Shown here piece by piece: positions 24,741-35,523 of a DNA stretch of 56,771 nt. Both the position numbers and the translations under genes were made by a program. The stretch's first letter is position 1, and every line of letters begins with the position of its first letter. Source of the stretch: Acidimicrobiaceae bacterium (GTDB lineage Bacteria > Actinomycetota > Acidimicrobiia > Acidimicrobiales > RAAP-2). A model generated the notes under the pieces. That model ran no database searches and was not told where the DNA came from. It saw only the letters and a program-made list of their open reading frames with translations. Location: contig PLZF01000049.1 in the NCBI GenBank assembly GCA_003152015.1, positions 1-56,771 of the forward strand. Direction: 5' to 3'.

Positions 24741-26801
24741 TCAGCTGGTGAGCGCGGCCCGGTGCTGCTCGGCCAACTCCGCCAGATCGTCCATCATCCG
24801 TCCGATCTCGAAGTCCTTCGGGGTATAGACCCGCGCCACACCTTTGCCGATGAGGATTTCGGCGTCCTCGGGTGGGATGATCCCACCCACCACCACGGGA
24901 ACGTCCAGACCGAAGGCACGGAGCCGGTCGACCACATCGGGGACCAGCTCGAGGTGGCTGCCCGACAGGATGGAGATGCCCACCACGTCGACGTCCTCGT
25001 CCCGGGCGGCGGCAGCGATCTCCGCCGGTGATAGGCGGATTCCCTGGTAGATGACCTCGAAGCCGGCATCCCTGGCCGCTACGGCTATCTGTTCGGCGCC
25101 ATTGGAGTGCCCGTCGAGGCCCGGCTTGGCCACCAGGAGTTTCGGCGGCCCTCCGGCGTGATCGGCGAGTGCCTTGGACCGGGCGAGGACCCCACCCAAC
25201 TCGGTACCGCGGTGCCCCACGCCACCCCCGACCCCGGTGGGGGCCCGGTACTCCCCGAATACCTCACGGAGGACGCCGGCCCATTCTCCGGTGGTGCCAC
25301 CGGCATGAGCCAAGGCGATGGTGGCGGGCATCACGTTGTCAGTTCCCTCCGCCGCCCTTTTGAGGTCGTCGAGGGCTTCCGTCACAGCTTTTGCATCCCG
25401 CTGGGATCGCCATGCAGCCACGTCGGCACGCATCTCGGGCTCCACCGCCGGGTCGACCTTCAGGATCGAGCGTCCGGCCTCACCCTCCCCGTCTTTGCCA
25501 GCACCGCTCTGGGCGGCGAGGGGCGAGTCAGCGGTTTCGGTAAAGCAGTTGACCCCCACCACCTGGAGCTCGCCGGTCTCGATGCGCCGGACCCGGTCGG
25601 CCTGACTGCCAACCAGCCGTGACTTCAGCTCGTCGATGGACTCGAAGGCGCCACCCATGGCCAGGACCTCCTCGAGTTCGGCCCATGATGCCTCGGCCAC
25701 CTCGTTCGTCTTCTTTTCGATGACCACCGATCCGTCGAAGATGTCCCCGTACTCGAGGAGGTCTGACTCGAAGGCCAGGATCTGCTGAATCCTCAATGAC
25801 CACTGTTGGTCCCATGGACGGGGGAGCCCGAGGGCTTCGTTCCACGCCGGGAGTTGAAGGGCCCGGGCTCGTGCCCGCTTGGACAAGGTGACCCCGAGGG
25901 ATTCCAGCACGATCCGGGGCACGTTGTTCTCCGGCTGGGCTTCGGTCAGGCCCAACGAGTTGACCTGCACGCCGTAGCGCATGCGGAGGAGCTTGGGGTC
26001 GGTGACCCTGTAACGCTCCGTGCAGATGCGCTCCCACAACGCGGTGAAGGCGCGCATCTTGCAAGTTTCCTCGACGAAGCGGACGCCGGCATTCACGAAG
26101 AACGAGATGCGACCGACCACCGAAGAGAACTCATCTTCGGGCACCTGGCCCGACTCCCGCACCGCGTCGAGAATCCCGATGGCGGTGGCGAGGGCATACG
26201 CCACTTCTTGGTGGGGGGTGGCTCCTGCCTCTTGGAGGTGGTAGCTGCAGACGTTAATTGGGTTCCATTTGGGCACGTGGCGAACGGTGTAGGCGATGGT
26301 GTCGACGGTCAGGCGCCGGCTGGGGATGGGCGGGAAGATGAACGTGCCCCGCGAGAGGTACTCCTTGACGATGTCGTTCTGGGTGGTGCCGGCCAGCACC
26401 TTGGGATTGACCCCCTGGTCCTCGGCATTGGCGATATACAGACCGAGCAACCAGGCCGCAGTGGCGTTGATGGTCATCGATGTGTTCATCGACTCCACCG
26501 GGATCTGGTCCATCAGCTGGGCCATGTGACCGAGATGGGCGACGGGTACGCCGACCTTGCCTACCTCGCCGGCAGCTTCGGGAGCGTCAGGGTCGTAGCC
26601 GATCTGGGTGGGCAGATCGAAGGCGATCGACAGCCCCGTCTGACCTCTGGCCAGGTTGGTCCGGTAGAGGGCGTTCGACGCCTTGGCTGTCGAGTGCCCC
26701 GAGTACGTGCGCATCACCCACGGCTTGTCCCGGGTCGGAAGGTCTGGCGCGGGGTCCTTGGTTGCATCCTGGGGACGGGTCACCTTTTCCACGTGCGTCA
26801 T
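24741..26801 (-). CDS. ecm: Ethylmalonyl-CoA mutase (MeaA-type, B12-dependent)
   Basis: Adenosylcobalamin-dependent isomerase converting ethylmalonyl-CoA to methylsuccinyl-CoA. The 686-aa single chain contains the TIM-barrel catalytic domain (about 25-520) and a C-terminal cobalamin-binding domain with the DGHSNG His-on motif (about residues 563-568). Segments KASNALYRTNLARGQTGLS, MNTSMTINATAAWLL and NVCSYHLQEAGATP match MeaA/Ecm rather than classic methylmalonyl-CoA mutase, which carries HEANxxY-like and VSTSMTIN versions. Proximity of ccrA and the epimerase supports this. It is preceded on the same strand by the dehydrogenase gene at 41 bp. Confidence 0.88.
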   Translation of the reverse strand: MTHVEKVTRPQDATKDPAPDLPTRDKPWVMRTYSGHSTAKASNALYRTNLARGQTGLSIAFDLPTQIGYDPDAPEAAGEVGKVGVPVAHLGHMAQLMDQIPVESMNTSMTINATAAWLLGLYIANAEDQGVNPKVLAGTTQNDIVKEYLSRGTFIFPPIPSRRLTVDTIAYTVRHVPKWNPINVCSYHLQEAGATPHQEVAYALATAIGILDAVRESGQVPEDEFSSVVGRISFFVNAGVRFVEETCKMRAFTALWERICTERYRVTDPKLLRMRYGVQVNSLGLTEAQPENNVPRIVLESLGVTLSKRARARALQLPAWNEALGLPRPWDQQWSLRIQQILAFESDLLEYGDIFDGSVVIEKKTNEVAEASWAELEEVLAMGGAFESIDELKSRLVGSQADRVRRIETGELQVVGVNCFTETADSPLAAQSGAGKDGEGEAGRSILKVDPAVEPEMRADVAAWRSQRDAKAVTEALDDLKRAAEGTDNVMPATIALAHAGGTTGEWAGVLREVFGEYRAPTGVGGGVGHRGTELGGVLARSKALADHAGGPPKLLVAKPGLDGHSNGAEQIAVAARDAGFEVIYQGIRLSPAEIAAAARDEDVDVVGISILSGSHLELVPDVVDRLRAFGLDVPVVVGGIIPPEDAEILIGKGVARVYTPKDFEIGRMMDDLAELAEQHRAALTS

Positions 26802-26842
26802 CCCTCCATTGTTGCCGCGGTTGCCCCCCGGTGCTTCCCGAC

Positions 26843-27700
26843 CTACTTCTTTTTGTAGTCGAGGAAGCCCTGACCCGACTTCCGGCCCAGCAGCTCAGCG
26901 GCGACCATGCGGCGCAACAGGGGCACCGCCGCATAGTTGGGATCGCGGAATTCGTCGTAGAGCGCATCCAGGATGGCCAGGGACGTATCCAGACCGACCA
27001 GGTCGAGGAGAGCGAAGGGCCCCATGGGAAACCCGCAACCACCCTTCATAGCGGTGTCGATATCGGCGACGGAGGCCACTCCCTGTTGGTAGAGGCGGAC
27101 CGCGTTGTTCAGGTATGGGAACAGGAGGGCGTTGACGATGAATCCGGCCTGGTCTTTGACCTCGACGGGGGTCTTTCCACAGGCTTCGGCGAACTGGCGG
27201 GCCGCCCCCATTGTTTCATCGGACGCCGTGATGGGGCGGACCAACTCCACCAGGGCCATCACCGGCGCGGGGTTGAAGAAGTGGACGCCGCACACCTTGT
27301 CGGGGCGCTCGGTCTGCATGGCCAGCTCCACCACCGGAAGTGTGGAGGTATTGGTGGCCAAAATGGTCTTGTCATCGGTGACCCGGTCCAGCTCATTGAA
27401 GAGTTCCTTCTTGACGGCCAAATCTTCGACCACCGATTCGATGACCAGATCGACGCCCTTGAGCGCGGAGAGGTCGGAGGTGCCGGTGACCCGGGCCAGG
27501 GCCGCGTCGCGCTCTTCCTCACTCTTCTTGCCCTTTTCGACCTGCCGGTTCAGCGACTTCTCGAGAGCAGCCAAGGTGGCGTCGGCGGTGGCCTGGCTGC
27601 GAGAGCGCAAGATCACCTCGAAACCGTTGACGGCCGCCGTCTCGGCGATACCTGAGCCCATGATTCCCGAACCGACAATTCCCACGCGAGCGATTGACAT
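26843..27700 (-). CDS. hbd: 3-hydroxybutyryl-CoA dehydrogenase
   Basis: NAD(P)-dependent dehydrogenase interconverting acetoacetyl-CoA and (S)-3-hydroxybutyryl-CoA. 285 aa. The Rossmann motif is VGIVGSGIMGSGIAE at the N-terminus; the catalytic HFFNPAPVM and the late NNAVRLYQQGVA, GxPMGPFALLD segments are typical. I chose ATG 27700; the open frame extends upstream without family similarity. It likely forms an operon SDR-hbd-ecm on the minus strand and supplies the second step towards crotonyl-CoA. Confidence 0.92.
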   Translation of the reverse strand: MSIARVGIVGSGIMGSGIAETAAVNGFEVILRSRSQATADATLAALEKSLNRQVEKGKKSEEERDAALARVTGTSDLSALKGVDLVIESVVEDLAVKKELFNELDRVTDDKTILATNTSTLPVVELAMQTERPDKVCGVHFFNPAPVMALVELVRPITASDETMGAARQFAEACGKTPVEVKDQAGFIVNALLFPYLNNAVRLYQQGVASVADIDTAMKGGCGFPMGPFALLDLVGLDTSLAILDALYDEFRDPNYAAVPLLRRMVAAELLGRKSGQGFLDYKKK

Positions 27701-27738
27701 GGGTGGTGATGATACTGGCGGGCAAAGGGGCGGCGCGC

Positions 27739-28623
27739 CTACCGGCGTTGATTGCCCGATCCGAGCGCGCTGCGAATGCGTGCGGAGCCCTGGTCGATGA
27801 GCAGCCGGGGGGAGATCCGGTAGATGGTCCACGCCCGGCGGGCATGGTGTGGGGTCACGATGATCGGTCGGTTGCGGGCTACTCCGTCGAGCACGTCAGA
27901 CGCCAGGGATGCCGCCGGGTAGGGTTTTCCCACCAGCGATGTGAGCATCGAGCGGATGTCGGGCATCGAGTCGGCGCGGGGCAAGTCATCGGGGTTGCGC
28001 TTGTCCAGAAGGGGGGTTTCGATGACGCCGGGGCAGACCACAGTGACGTTGACGCCATGGGCGGCAGCTTCCATGCGAAGCCCAACGCTCAAGCCGACGA
28101 CGGCGTGCTTGGTGGTGGAGTAGGGCACCAGCATCGGGCTGGGCAAAAGACCCGAGAGCGATGCGGTGTTGACAATGTGACCCCGGCCTTGGGCGATCAT
28201 CATCGGGTAGGCGGCCATGACCCCGTTGATCACGCTCCACAGGTTCACATTGATGACCCGCTGCCAGTGGGCTGAGCTCAGGTCGCTGACTTCGCCACCC
28301 ACGGCAATACCGGCGTTGTTGAAGAGGAGATCGATCCCACCGTGCTCAGCCGCGGTCCGGCCGACCAGATCGGCGACGGCGGCGGCGTCGGTTACGTCCA
28401 GCGTGGCGGCATTCACCCTTTCCGCACTCGTTCGACGTTTCAGCTGCTCGGCCACGGAGGCGGCTTCCCCACCGTTGATATCGGCGACCACCACAGTGGC
28501 GCCCCGGTCGACCAGTTCGGTGGCCACCGCCTTTCCGATACCCGAGGCCGCCCCGGTAACGATGGCCACCTTGCCGTCGAAGTGTCGGTGTAGCGATTCG
28601 GCTCGATCTGATGCTCGTCCCAT
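27739..28623 (-). CDS. Short-chain dehydrogenase/reductase
   Basis: Classical SDR of 294 aa with NAD(P)-binding TGAASGIG (about 24-31), NNAG (about 107-110), catalytic Ser in NTASLSG and YSTTK (Tyr and Lys). The C-terminus is long, with a Pro/Arg-rich tail. The substrate cannot be told from sequence. It is upstream of hbd by 38 bp and divergent from the esterase gene; a role in hydroxyacyl metabolism is possible but not shown. Confidence 0.87.
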   Translation of the reverse strand: MGRASDRAESLHRHFDGKVAIVTGAASGIGKAVATELVDRGATVVVADINGGEAASVAEQLKRRTSAERVNAATLDVTDAAAVADLVGRTAAEHGGIDLLFNNAGIAVGGEVSDLSSAHWQRVINVNLWSVINGVMAAYPMMIAQGRGHIVNTASLSGLLPSPMLVPYSTTKHAVVGLSVGLRMEAAAHGVNVTVVCPGVIETPLLDKRNPDDLPRADSMPDIRSMLTSLVGKPYPAASLASDVLDGVARNRPIIVTPHHARRAWTIYRISPRLLIDQGSARIRSALGSGNQRR

Positions 28624-28674
28624 GGATCCCTCTCGATCGGGTGGCCTTGCGTTGGGAGCGACGCTACCGACACG

Positions 28675-30111
28675 ATGGTGGCAATGAGTAACCCACCGAA
28701 GATCTCAGCCACGAGCTCCACCGAGCCCCGAGCCAATGCAGTCAAGTCAACCAAGGCAGTGAAGGCAACTAAGGCCCGCACCACCAAGGCCACTCAACGT
28801 TCAACGACGTCGGCGACGCCCGCCGCGGACCCCACGGGAGAGGGCGGGGCCGGACGGGGGCACGGTCGGGGAGCGGGCCGAGCAGGGGGTCGGAGGTTAG
28901 GCCTGTACAACCGGCAGTTACAGCGTAACAACGAACGCTGGCCGCTGGCGGCAGGCCTCGTCTCGTGGTTGTTTCGCCGACCCGAGCTGGTGCTCGCACT
29001 CCTGGGCAAGCAGGCCCCTATTCAGGTCAACGGGCGTGTGCTCAATCGGAGTACCCAGGCCATGTTGGAGGTCAGCAAACGATTGGAGAGTGTCACCGGC
29101 CGTGGTGACATGGGTGATGGCTTGGGCGACCCCGTGGTGATGCGCAGGCAGTTGCAGCGCATGGCGCTCATTGCCATGCCCATCCGGACCGATGTCCACG
29201 TGGTGGGTCGGTTGATCCCGGCCGCGGATAGTCCGAGAGGGTCGAGCGGCATCCCAGTGCGCATCTACCGTCGGTTCGGCACCGGGGTCGGGGCCGGGGT
29301 GGGGCTCGGGACCCGGCCACCGGCGATCGTCTATTACCACGGAGGTGGGTGGGTCACTGGTGATCTCATCTCCCACGACGCATCATGCCGCCTGCTCGCC
29401 GCCGTCAGCGGGTGCGTGGTGGTCGCCGTCGACTACCGGCTGGCGCCGGAGGATCCGTTCCCGGCGGCGGTTGACGACGCACTGGCCGCCTATGCGTGGG
29501 TATGCGGCCACGCCGAAGAGCTCGGGATCGCCGAAGATCGGGTTGGGGTGATGGGGGACAGTGCGGGCGGCAACCTGGCGGCGGTGGTCGCCCTTCTCAC
29601 CCGGAAGGGTGCATCGGTGCCTACGGCATCGGCGAAGGCGTCCACGACAGGGTCAGCGGGCACTGCCGCTCCCGGTATTCCATCTCCATTTGCCCAGGGT
29701 TTGATCTATCCGGGCCTCAGTACCCGCTTCGACTCGGAATCAATGCGCATCTTCTCCGAGGGGTTCTTCCTGACGCTGCAGAGCATGAAGGGATTCCGCC
29801 GCACCTACCTGCCTGACCAATCGGACTGGGAGTTGGACGCGGCATCCCCGCTGTTGGCCGCCGAGGTCGATGGTGTGGCACCGGCGCTGGTGGTGACGGC
29901 CGGATTCGATCCCCTCCGTGACGAGGGCCAGGCATACGCCAACAAGCTGAAGAGTGCGGGGGTCGACGTGGAGTACCGGTGCTATGACGACCAAGTCCAT
30001 GGGTTCTTCAACATGGGGATTCTGGCCGATTCGCTGGCCCTCTCCATCGAGGTGTGCGACACCATGGGCCGATTGATGCATCGCGCCGACCCGACCCAAA
30101 CCGAGGAGTAG
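28675..30111 (+). CDS. HSL-family alpha/beta hydrolase with basic N-terminal extension
   Basis: Carboxylesterase of the hormone-sensitive-lipase family. Oxyanion motif YYHGGGWVTG, nucleophile GDSAGG, an acidic residue near GFDPLRDEG, and the catalytic His in QVHGF. At 478 aa it is about 150 longer than usual: residues about 20-75 are Lys/Thr/Ala and Gly/Arg rich and look disordered. The start may be 28675 or the ATG at 28684. The region 955-1000 of the gene carries another Ala/Ser/Thr insert. Substrate unknown. Confidence 0.86.
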   Translation: MVAMSNPPKISATSSTEPRANAVKSTKAVKATKARTTKATQRSTTSATPAADPTGEGGAGRGHGRGAGRAGGRRLGLYNRQLQRNNERWPLAAGLVSWLFRRPELVLALLGKQAPIQVNGRVLNRSTQAMLEVSKRLESVTGRGDMGDGLGDPVVMRRQLQRMALIAMPIRTDVHVVGRLIPAADSPRGSSGIPVRIYRRFGTGVGAGVGLGTRPPAIVYYHGGGWVTGDLISHDASCRLLAAVSGCVVVAVDYRLAPEDPFPAAVDDALAAYAWVCGHAEELGIAEDRVGVMGDSAGGNLAAVVALLTRKGASVPTASAKASTTGSAGTAAPGIPSPFAQGLIYPGLSTRFDSESMRIFSEGFFLTLQSMKGFRRTYLPDQSDWELDAASPLLAAEVDGVAPALVVTAGFDPLRDEGQAYANKLKSAGVDVEYRCYDDQVHGFFNMGILADSLALSIEVCDTMGRLMHRADPTQTEE

Positions 30112-30170
30112 CCGGGACCGGGTTCTCCGACCGTCAGCCACTCCCGAAAGACCCACCTACAGTGACCATC

Positions 30171-30872
30171 ATGAACGGAACTTCTCAGTCTCCCGGCATC
30201 GTCGCCCTGGTCGGCGGCGGCGAATGGCAACCGGGTTGCTCGTTCGATGCTGAACTGCTCGCCGCCTCGGGATCTGATGAGGTGCTGGTCTTGCCGACGG
30301 CAGGCGCCTACGAGCATCCCGAGCGAGCGCTGGTCCAAGCTGGAGAGTGGTTCGGCCCCCTGGGTGGGCGGGTGGAGGGCCTGATGGTCCTGTCCCGGTC
30401 CGACGCCGACGATCCCGGTGCCGCCGCGGTGATGCGCTCGTCCCGCTTCGTCTACCTCACCGGGTCATCGCCAATGCACCTGCGCAGTGTGCTCAAGGGA
30501 TCCAAAGTATGGGACGCCCTGGTCTTGGCGTGGCAGGACGGAGCGGTGATTGCCGGTTCATCGGGGGCGGCGATGGCCCTCACCGACCCGATGGTCGATG
30601 CTCGCGGCGGTGGGTTGACGTTGGGGCTCGGCTTGGTCAGTGGGGTAGCGGTGGTGCCCCACTTTGGCGATACCCACGAAGACGCTCACGGCCAAAAGCT
30701 CCATCGGTCGGTGCTATTGGCTCCTCGGGGAACCCCGGTAGCCGGAGTACCCGAGCGTACAGCGCTCATTCGGGACCCCAGCGGCCAGTGGCGTTCCGCC
30801 GGCGAGGGCTCGGTGGCAGTCTTTGTCAATGGCGCCCCGGCCGAAGCCGGGCTCGGGGCACTGCCGACCTGA
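30171..30872 (+). CDS. Peptidase S51 / cyanophycinase-like protein
   Basis: A class I glutamine amidotransferase-like serine peptidase family protein. 233 aa with an N-terminal ALVGGGEW, then LVLPTAGAYE, YLTGSSPMHL, the nucleophile-elbow AGSSGAAM, and VVPHFGDTHED. These follow the order of dipeptidase E/cyanophycinase proteins. The start at ATG 30171 is supported by loss of family similarity upstream. It is followed by a strong inverted repeat. The actual substrate is unknown. Confidence 0.82.
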   Translation: MNGTSQSPGIVALVGGGEWQPGCSFDAELLAASGSDEVLVLPTAGAYEHPERALVQAGEWFGPLGGRVEGLMVLSRSDADDPGAAAVMRSSRFVYLTGSSPMHLRSVLKGSKVWDALVLAWQDGAVIAGSSGAAMALTDPMVDARGGGLTLGLGLVSGVAVVPHFGDTHEDAHGQKLHRSVLLAPRGTPVAGVPERTALIRDPSGQWRSAGEGSVAVFVNGAPAEAGLGALPT

Positions 30873-30922
30873 CGCCGAGAAGTGAGCCAATGCGCTCATC
30901 CTCGGTGAGTTGCTAATTTTGG

Positions 30923-30960
30923 ACCTCTGAGCGAATGAGAATTTGCATTCACTCAGAGGT
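30923..30960. terminator. Inverted repeat, probable bidirectional terminator
   Basis: A 15-bp stem with one mismatch (ACCTCTGAGCGAATG / CATTCACTCAGAGGT) around an 8-base AT-rich loop, between the convergent S51-like and cyclophilin genes. There is no long T tract. Confidence 0.65.
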
Positions 30961-30999
30961 GATGGGAAACAAATGCCGGGATCCGGGCCCGCGAGACGG

Positions 31000-31020
31000 G
31001 GGGCGCCGTGCTGGCGCCCC
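31000..31020. terminator. GC-rich hairpin after the cyclophilin gene
   Basis: A perfect 8-bp stem GGGGCGCC/GGCGCCCC with a 5-base loop, nine bases beyond the cyclophilin stop on the minus strand. Likely an intrinsic-like terminator without a T tract. Confidence 0.55.
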
Positions 31021-31028
31021 GCACATGG

Positions 31029-31583
31029 TCAGTCGGCTTCGGTGATCGTCACCGACTCGATGGTCACTTCTTCGGACGGAGTCCCGGACCGGCTTCCGGT
31101 CGATTCGATGGCGGAGATAGTCTCAGTGCCGCCCACGACCTTGCCGAATAGCGAGTAACTGGGAGGGAGCGAGACGCCATTGGGACCGCTGATGATGAAA
31201 AACTGGCTGCCATTGGTATTGGGCCCGGAGTTAGCCATGGCCAACGAACCAATCTCGTAACGGCCGCGGGCAGGCAGTTCATCGTCGAACCGGTAGCCGG
31301 GGCCCCCGCGTCCCGAGCCCTCGGGGTCGCCACCCTGGAGCATGAAACCCGGGATGATCCGGTGGAACACGATCCCGTCGTAGTAGTGCCAGCGGGCCAA
31401 AAACACAAAGTTATTGACAGTTTTCGGGGCGGCGAGCGGGTCGAGGGCGATGGTCATGGTGCCCTTGTTGGTCGCCATCTCGGCCGTATAGCGCTTGGCC
31501 GGATCGATGATCATGGGGGGAGAGCTGTCGAAACGCTGGGTTTTTGGGCTGGAACCGTCAGCTGCGGGGATCTCAGGGGACAT
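31029..31583 (-). CDS. Peptidyl-prolyl cis-trans isomerase, cyclophilin type
   Basis: Cytoplasmic protein-folding enzyme. 184 aa; the cyclophilin core has [14 protein letters not shown], then [18 protein letters not shown] and the late LFGKVVGG. The N-terminus (about 1-30) is a short non-conserved extension without signal peptide. AAGGAG lies six bases before the ATG. A second, membrane-anchored cyclophilin is directly upstream on the same strand. Confidence 0.92.
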   Translation of the reverse strand: MSPEIPAADGSSPKTQRFDSSPPMIIDPAKRYTAEMATNKGTMTIALDPLAAPKTVNNFVFLARWHYYDGIVFHRIIPGFMLQGGDPEGSGRGGPGYRFDDELPARGRYEIGSLAMANSGPNTNGSQFFIISGPNGVSLPPSYSLFGKVVGGTETISAIESTGSRSGTPSEEVTIESVTITEAD

Positions 31584-31678
31584 GGAATTCTCCTTGTGAT
31601 GGGTGAGATTGTGGCGATGGTGGATGTGGGGTTTGTGCAGGATGGGGTGTGGGGGTGTGGGGGTGGTGCCGGACCGAG

Positions 31679-32509
31679 CTATGACACGGCAATGGTCACC
31701 GAGATCATGCGGTGGAGAACGGTGGGCGGCACCCCGGAGGAACTGCCGTCGGTATTGATCTTGTCGACGACACTCGTCCCCGAGGTCACCTTGCCGAAGA
31801 GTGTGTAGTTGGGAGCCAGGTTCTCGCCCTGGGTGCCATCCACCATATAGAACTGGCTGCCATTGGTATTGGGCCCGGAGTTGGCCATGGCCAGCGAATA
31901 GTTCGGGTACTGGGGGTTGGCGGTCTTGGGTAGCTCGTCGGCGAACTGGTAGCCGGGCCCGCCCGATCCGGTTCCGGTCGGGTCACCTGTCTGGTCCACG
32001 AACCCAGGAATCACCCGGTGGAAGGTGATGCAGTCGAAGAAGTGCTGATTGGCCAAGTAGACGAAGCTGTTGACGGCCTTGGGTGCAGCTTTCGGATCCA
32101 GTTGGATGGTGAACTGGCCTATGTCAGTGGTGACGGTGGCGGTATAGGTCTTCGAGGTGGAGATCGTCATCGGCGGGTACGACGGATACGAAGGTTTGTT
32201 CAAGGTGGCGGTGAAGCTGGTCGGGCAGTCGGACGAGGTGGTGAGGGCGCTGAGGCTGGTATCCCCTGAGCCGCCTTTGGGTGCCGGCTTAGTGGTGGTG
32301 GTCGTCGGTTTGGTGGTGGTGCTGGAGTGTGACACGGCGGCCTTCTTCGAACTACTGGAGATCCAAACGGCGATGCCGACCACGATGAGGGCCACGATCC
32401 CGAGGGTGATGGCCCGCTTCAGGGTCTGCTTGCGCTTCTGGGTTTTTTGCTGGGCTTCGAGGCGAGCCTGACGACCGGCCTTCTGGCGTTGACGCTTCTC
32501 GGTAGACAC
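31679..32509 (-). CDS. Membrane-anchored cyclophilin-type PPIase
   Basis: 276 aa. A basic coiled cytoplasmic N-terminus (about 1-32, Lys/Arg/Gln rich) is followed by a TM helix (about 33-52), a Thr/Lys-rich linker and an extracytoplasmic cyclophilin domain ([40 protein letters not shown]). The catalytic core's QGGD is replaced by DQTGD. It resembles the anchored PpiB-type proteins of actinobacteria that act on exported proteins. Two cysteines (about 93 and 157) could form a disulfide. Confidence 0.9.
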   Translation of the reverse strand: MSTEKRQRQKAGRQARLEAQQKTQKRKQTLKRAITLGIVALIVVGIAVWISSSSKKAAVSHSSTTTKPTTTTTKPAPKGGSGDTSLSALTTSSDCPTSFTATLNKPSYPSYPPMTISTSKTYTATVTTDIGQFTIQLDPKAAPKAVNSFVYLANQHFFDCITFHRVIPGFVDQTGDPTGTGSGGPGYQFADELPKTANPQYPNYSLAMANSGPNTNGSQFYMVDGTQGENLAPNYTLFGKVTSGTSVVDKINTDGSSSGVPPTVLHRMISVTIAVS

Positions 32510-32553
32510 GGTGCACGAGGGTAGTCGCTGGGAGAGCGGTAGCCTGAGCAGCC

Positions 32554-34816
<2,263 letters not shown>

Positions 34817-34828
34817 CACGAGTTCGGC

Positions 34829-35482
34829 TCAGGTGATGTTGGGGGCGACCGCGGCCAACCCAGCGACCCGCTTGGCCAAGTTCACCGCGTGATCGCCGAA
34901 CCTTTCGTAGAACCTGGCAACCATGGCCAGCTCCACCGCCACCGGGAGTGGCATGGTGCCGGCAACCACTTCTACGGTGAGGCTGACGTGGAGATCGTCC
35001 ATCTCGTCGTCGAGGGTGTCCACGACCGACGCTGCGGTGGTGAGTCGATCGGCATAGGCATTGGCAGTGGCGCGCCACATGTGAATGGCCACTTCGCCCA
35101 TGCGTTCGACCAGGCCGCGGCTGCGGGCGGAAAGTTCAGTGCCAAGGCCGCGGGCGGCTCGCCGGGCCACATGCTCGGCGAGGTCGCCGTTACGCTCGAG
35201 GTCGGGGAGCATCCTGATGACGGTGACCAAAAAGTGAAGATCGGCCGGTGACTCGATACGTCCGACCGTCAACTGATCCATCGTTTGACGCTCGATTTCC
35301 CGATAGAGATTGTCAACCACTTCGTCCCTATCGGCCAGCGCCTTGGCCGCCTCCCTGTCACCGGAAAGAAGAGCGTGGGTCGCTCCGGCCACGTTTTCGC
35401 CCACTATGGCAAACAGCTGAAGGACCTGACGGTCGATCTGCGCTAGGGGCTCGTCCATTTGCCCACCGTACTCCGGCACCAT
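34829..35482 (-). CDS. phoU: PhoU-like phosphate regulator
   Basis: All-helical protein of two three-helix PhoU repeats that links the phosphate transporter to its two-component system. 217 aa; the repeats show the D-x-x-E/D metal-cluster patterns (LADRDEVVDNLYREIE; LPDLERNGDLAEH; FYERFGDHAVNLAKR). ATG 35458 (MDEPL) is a possible start. No pst genes are adjacent, so the partner is elsewhere. Confidence 0.9.
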   Translation of the reverse strand: MVPEYGGQMDEPLAQIDRQVLQLFAIVGENVAGATHALLSGDREAAKALADRDEVVDNLYREIERQTMDQLTVGRIESPADLHFLVTVIRMLPDLERNGDLAEHVARRAARGLGTELSARSRGLVERMGEVAIHMWRATANAYADRLTTAASVVDTLDDEMDDLHVSLTVEVVAGTMPLPVAVELAMVARFYERFGDHAVNLAKRVAGLAAVAPNIT

Positions 35483-35523
35483 TCAGCCTCTTACGTTGAG
35501 GGGAATGTTGAGACAAAAAGCGG

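Noticed and set aside
24741-26801. Annotation as ordinary methylmalonyl-CoA mutase
   Set aside because: Sequence signatures and pairing with ccrA favour MeaA/ethylmalonyl-CoA mutase.
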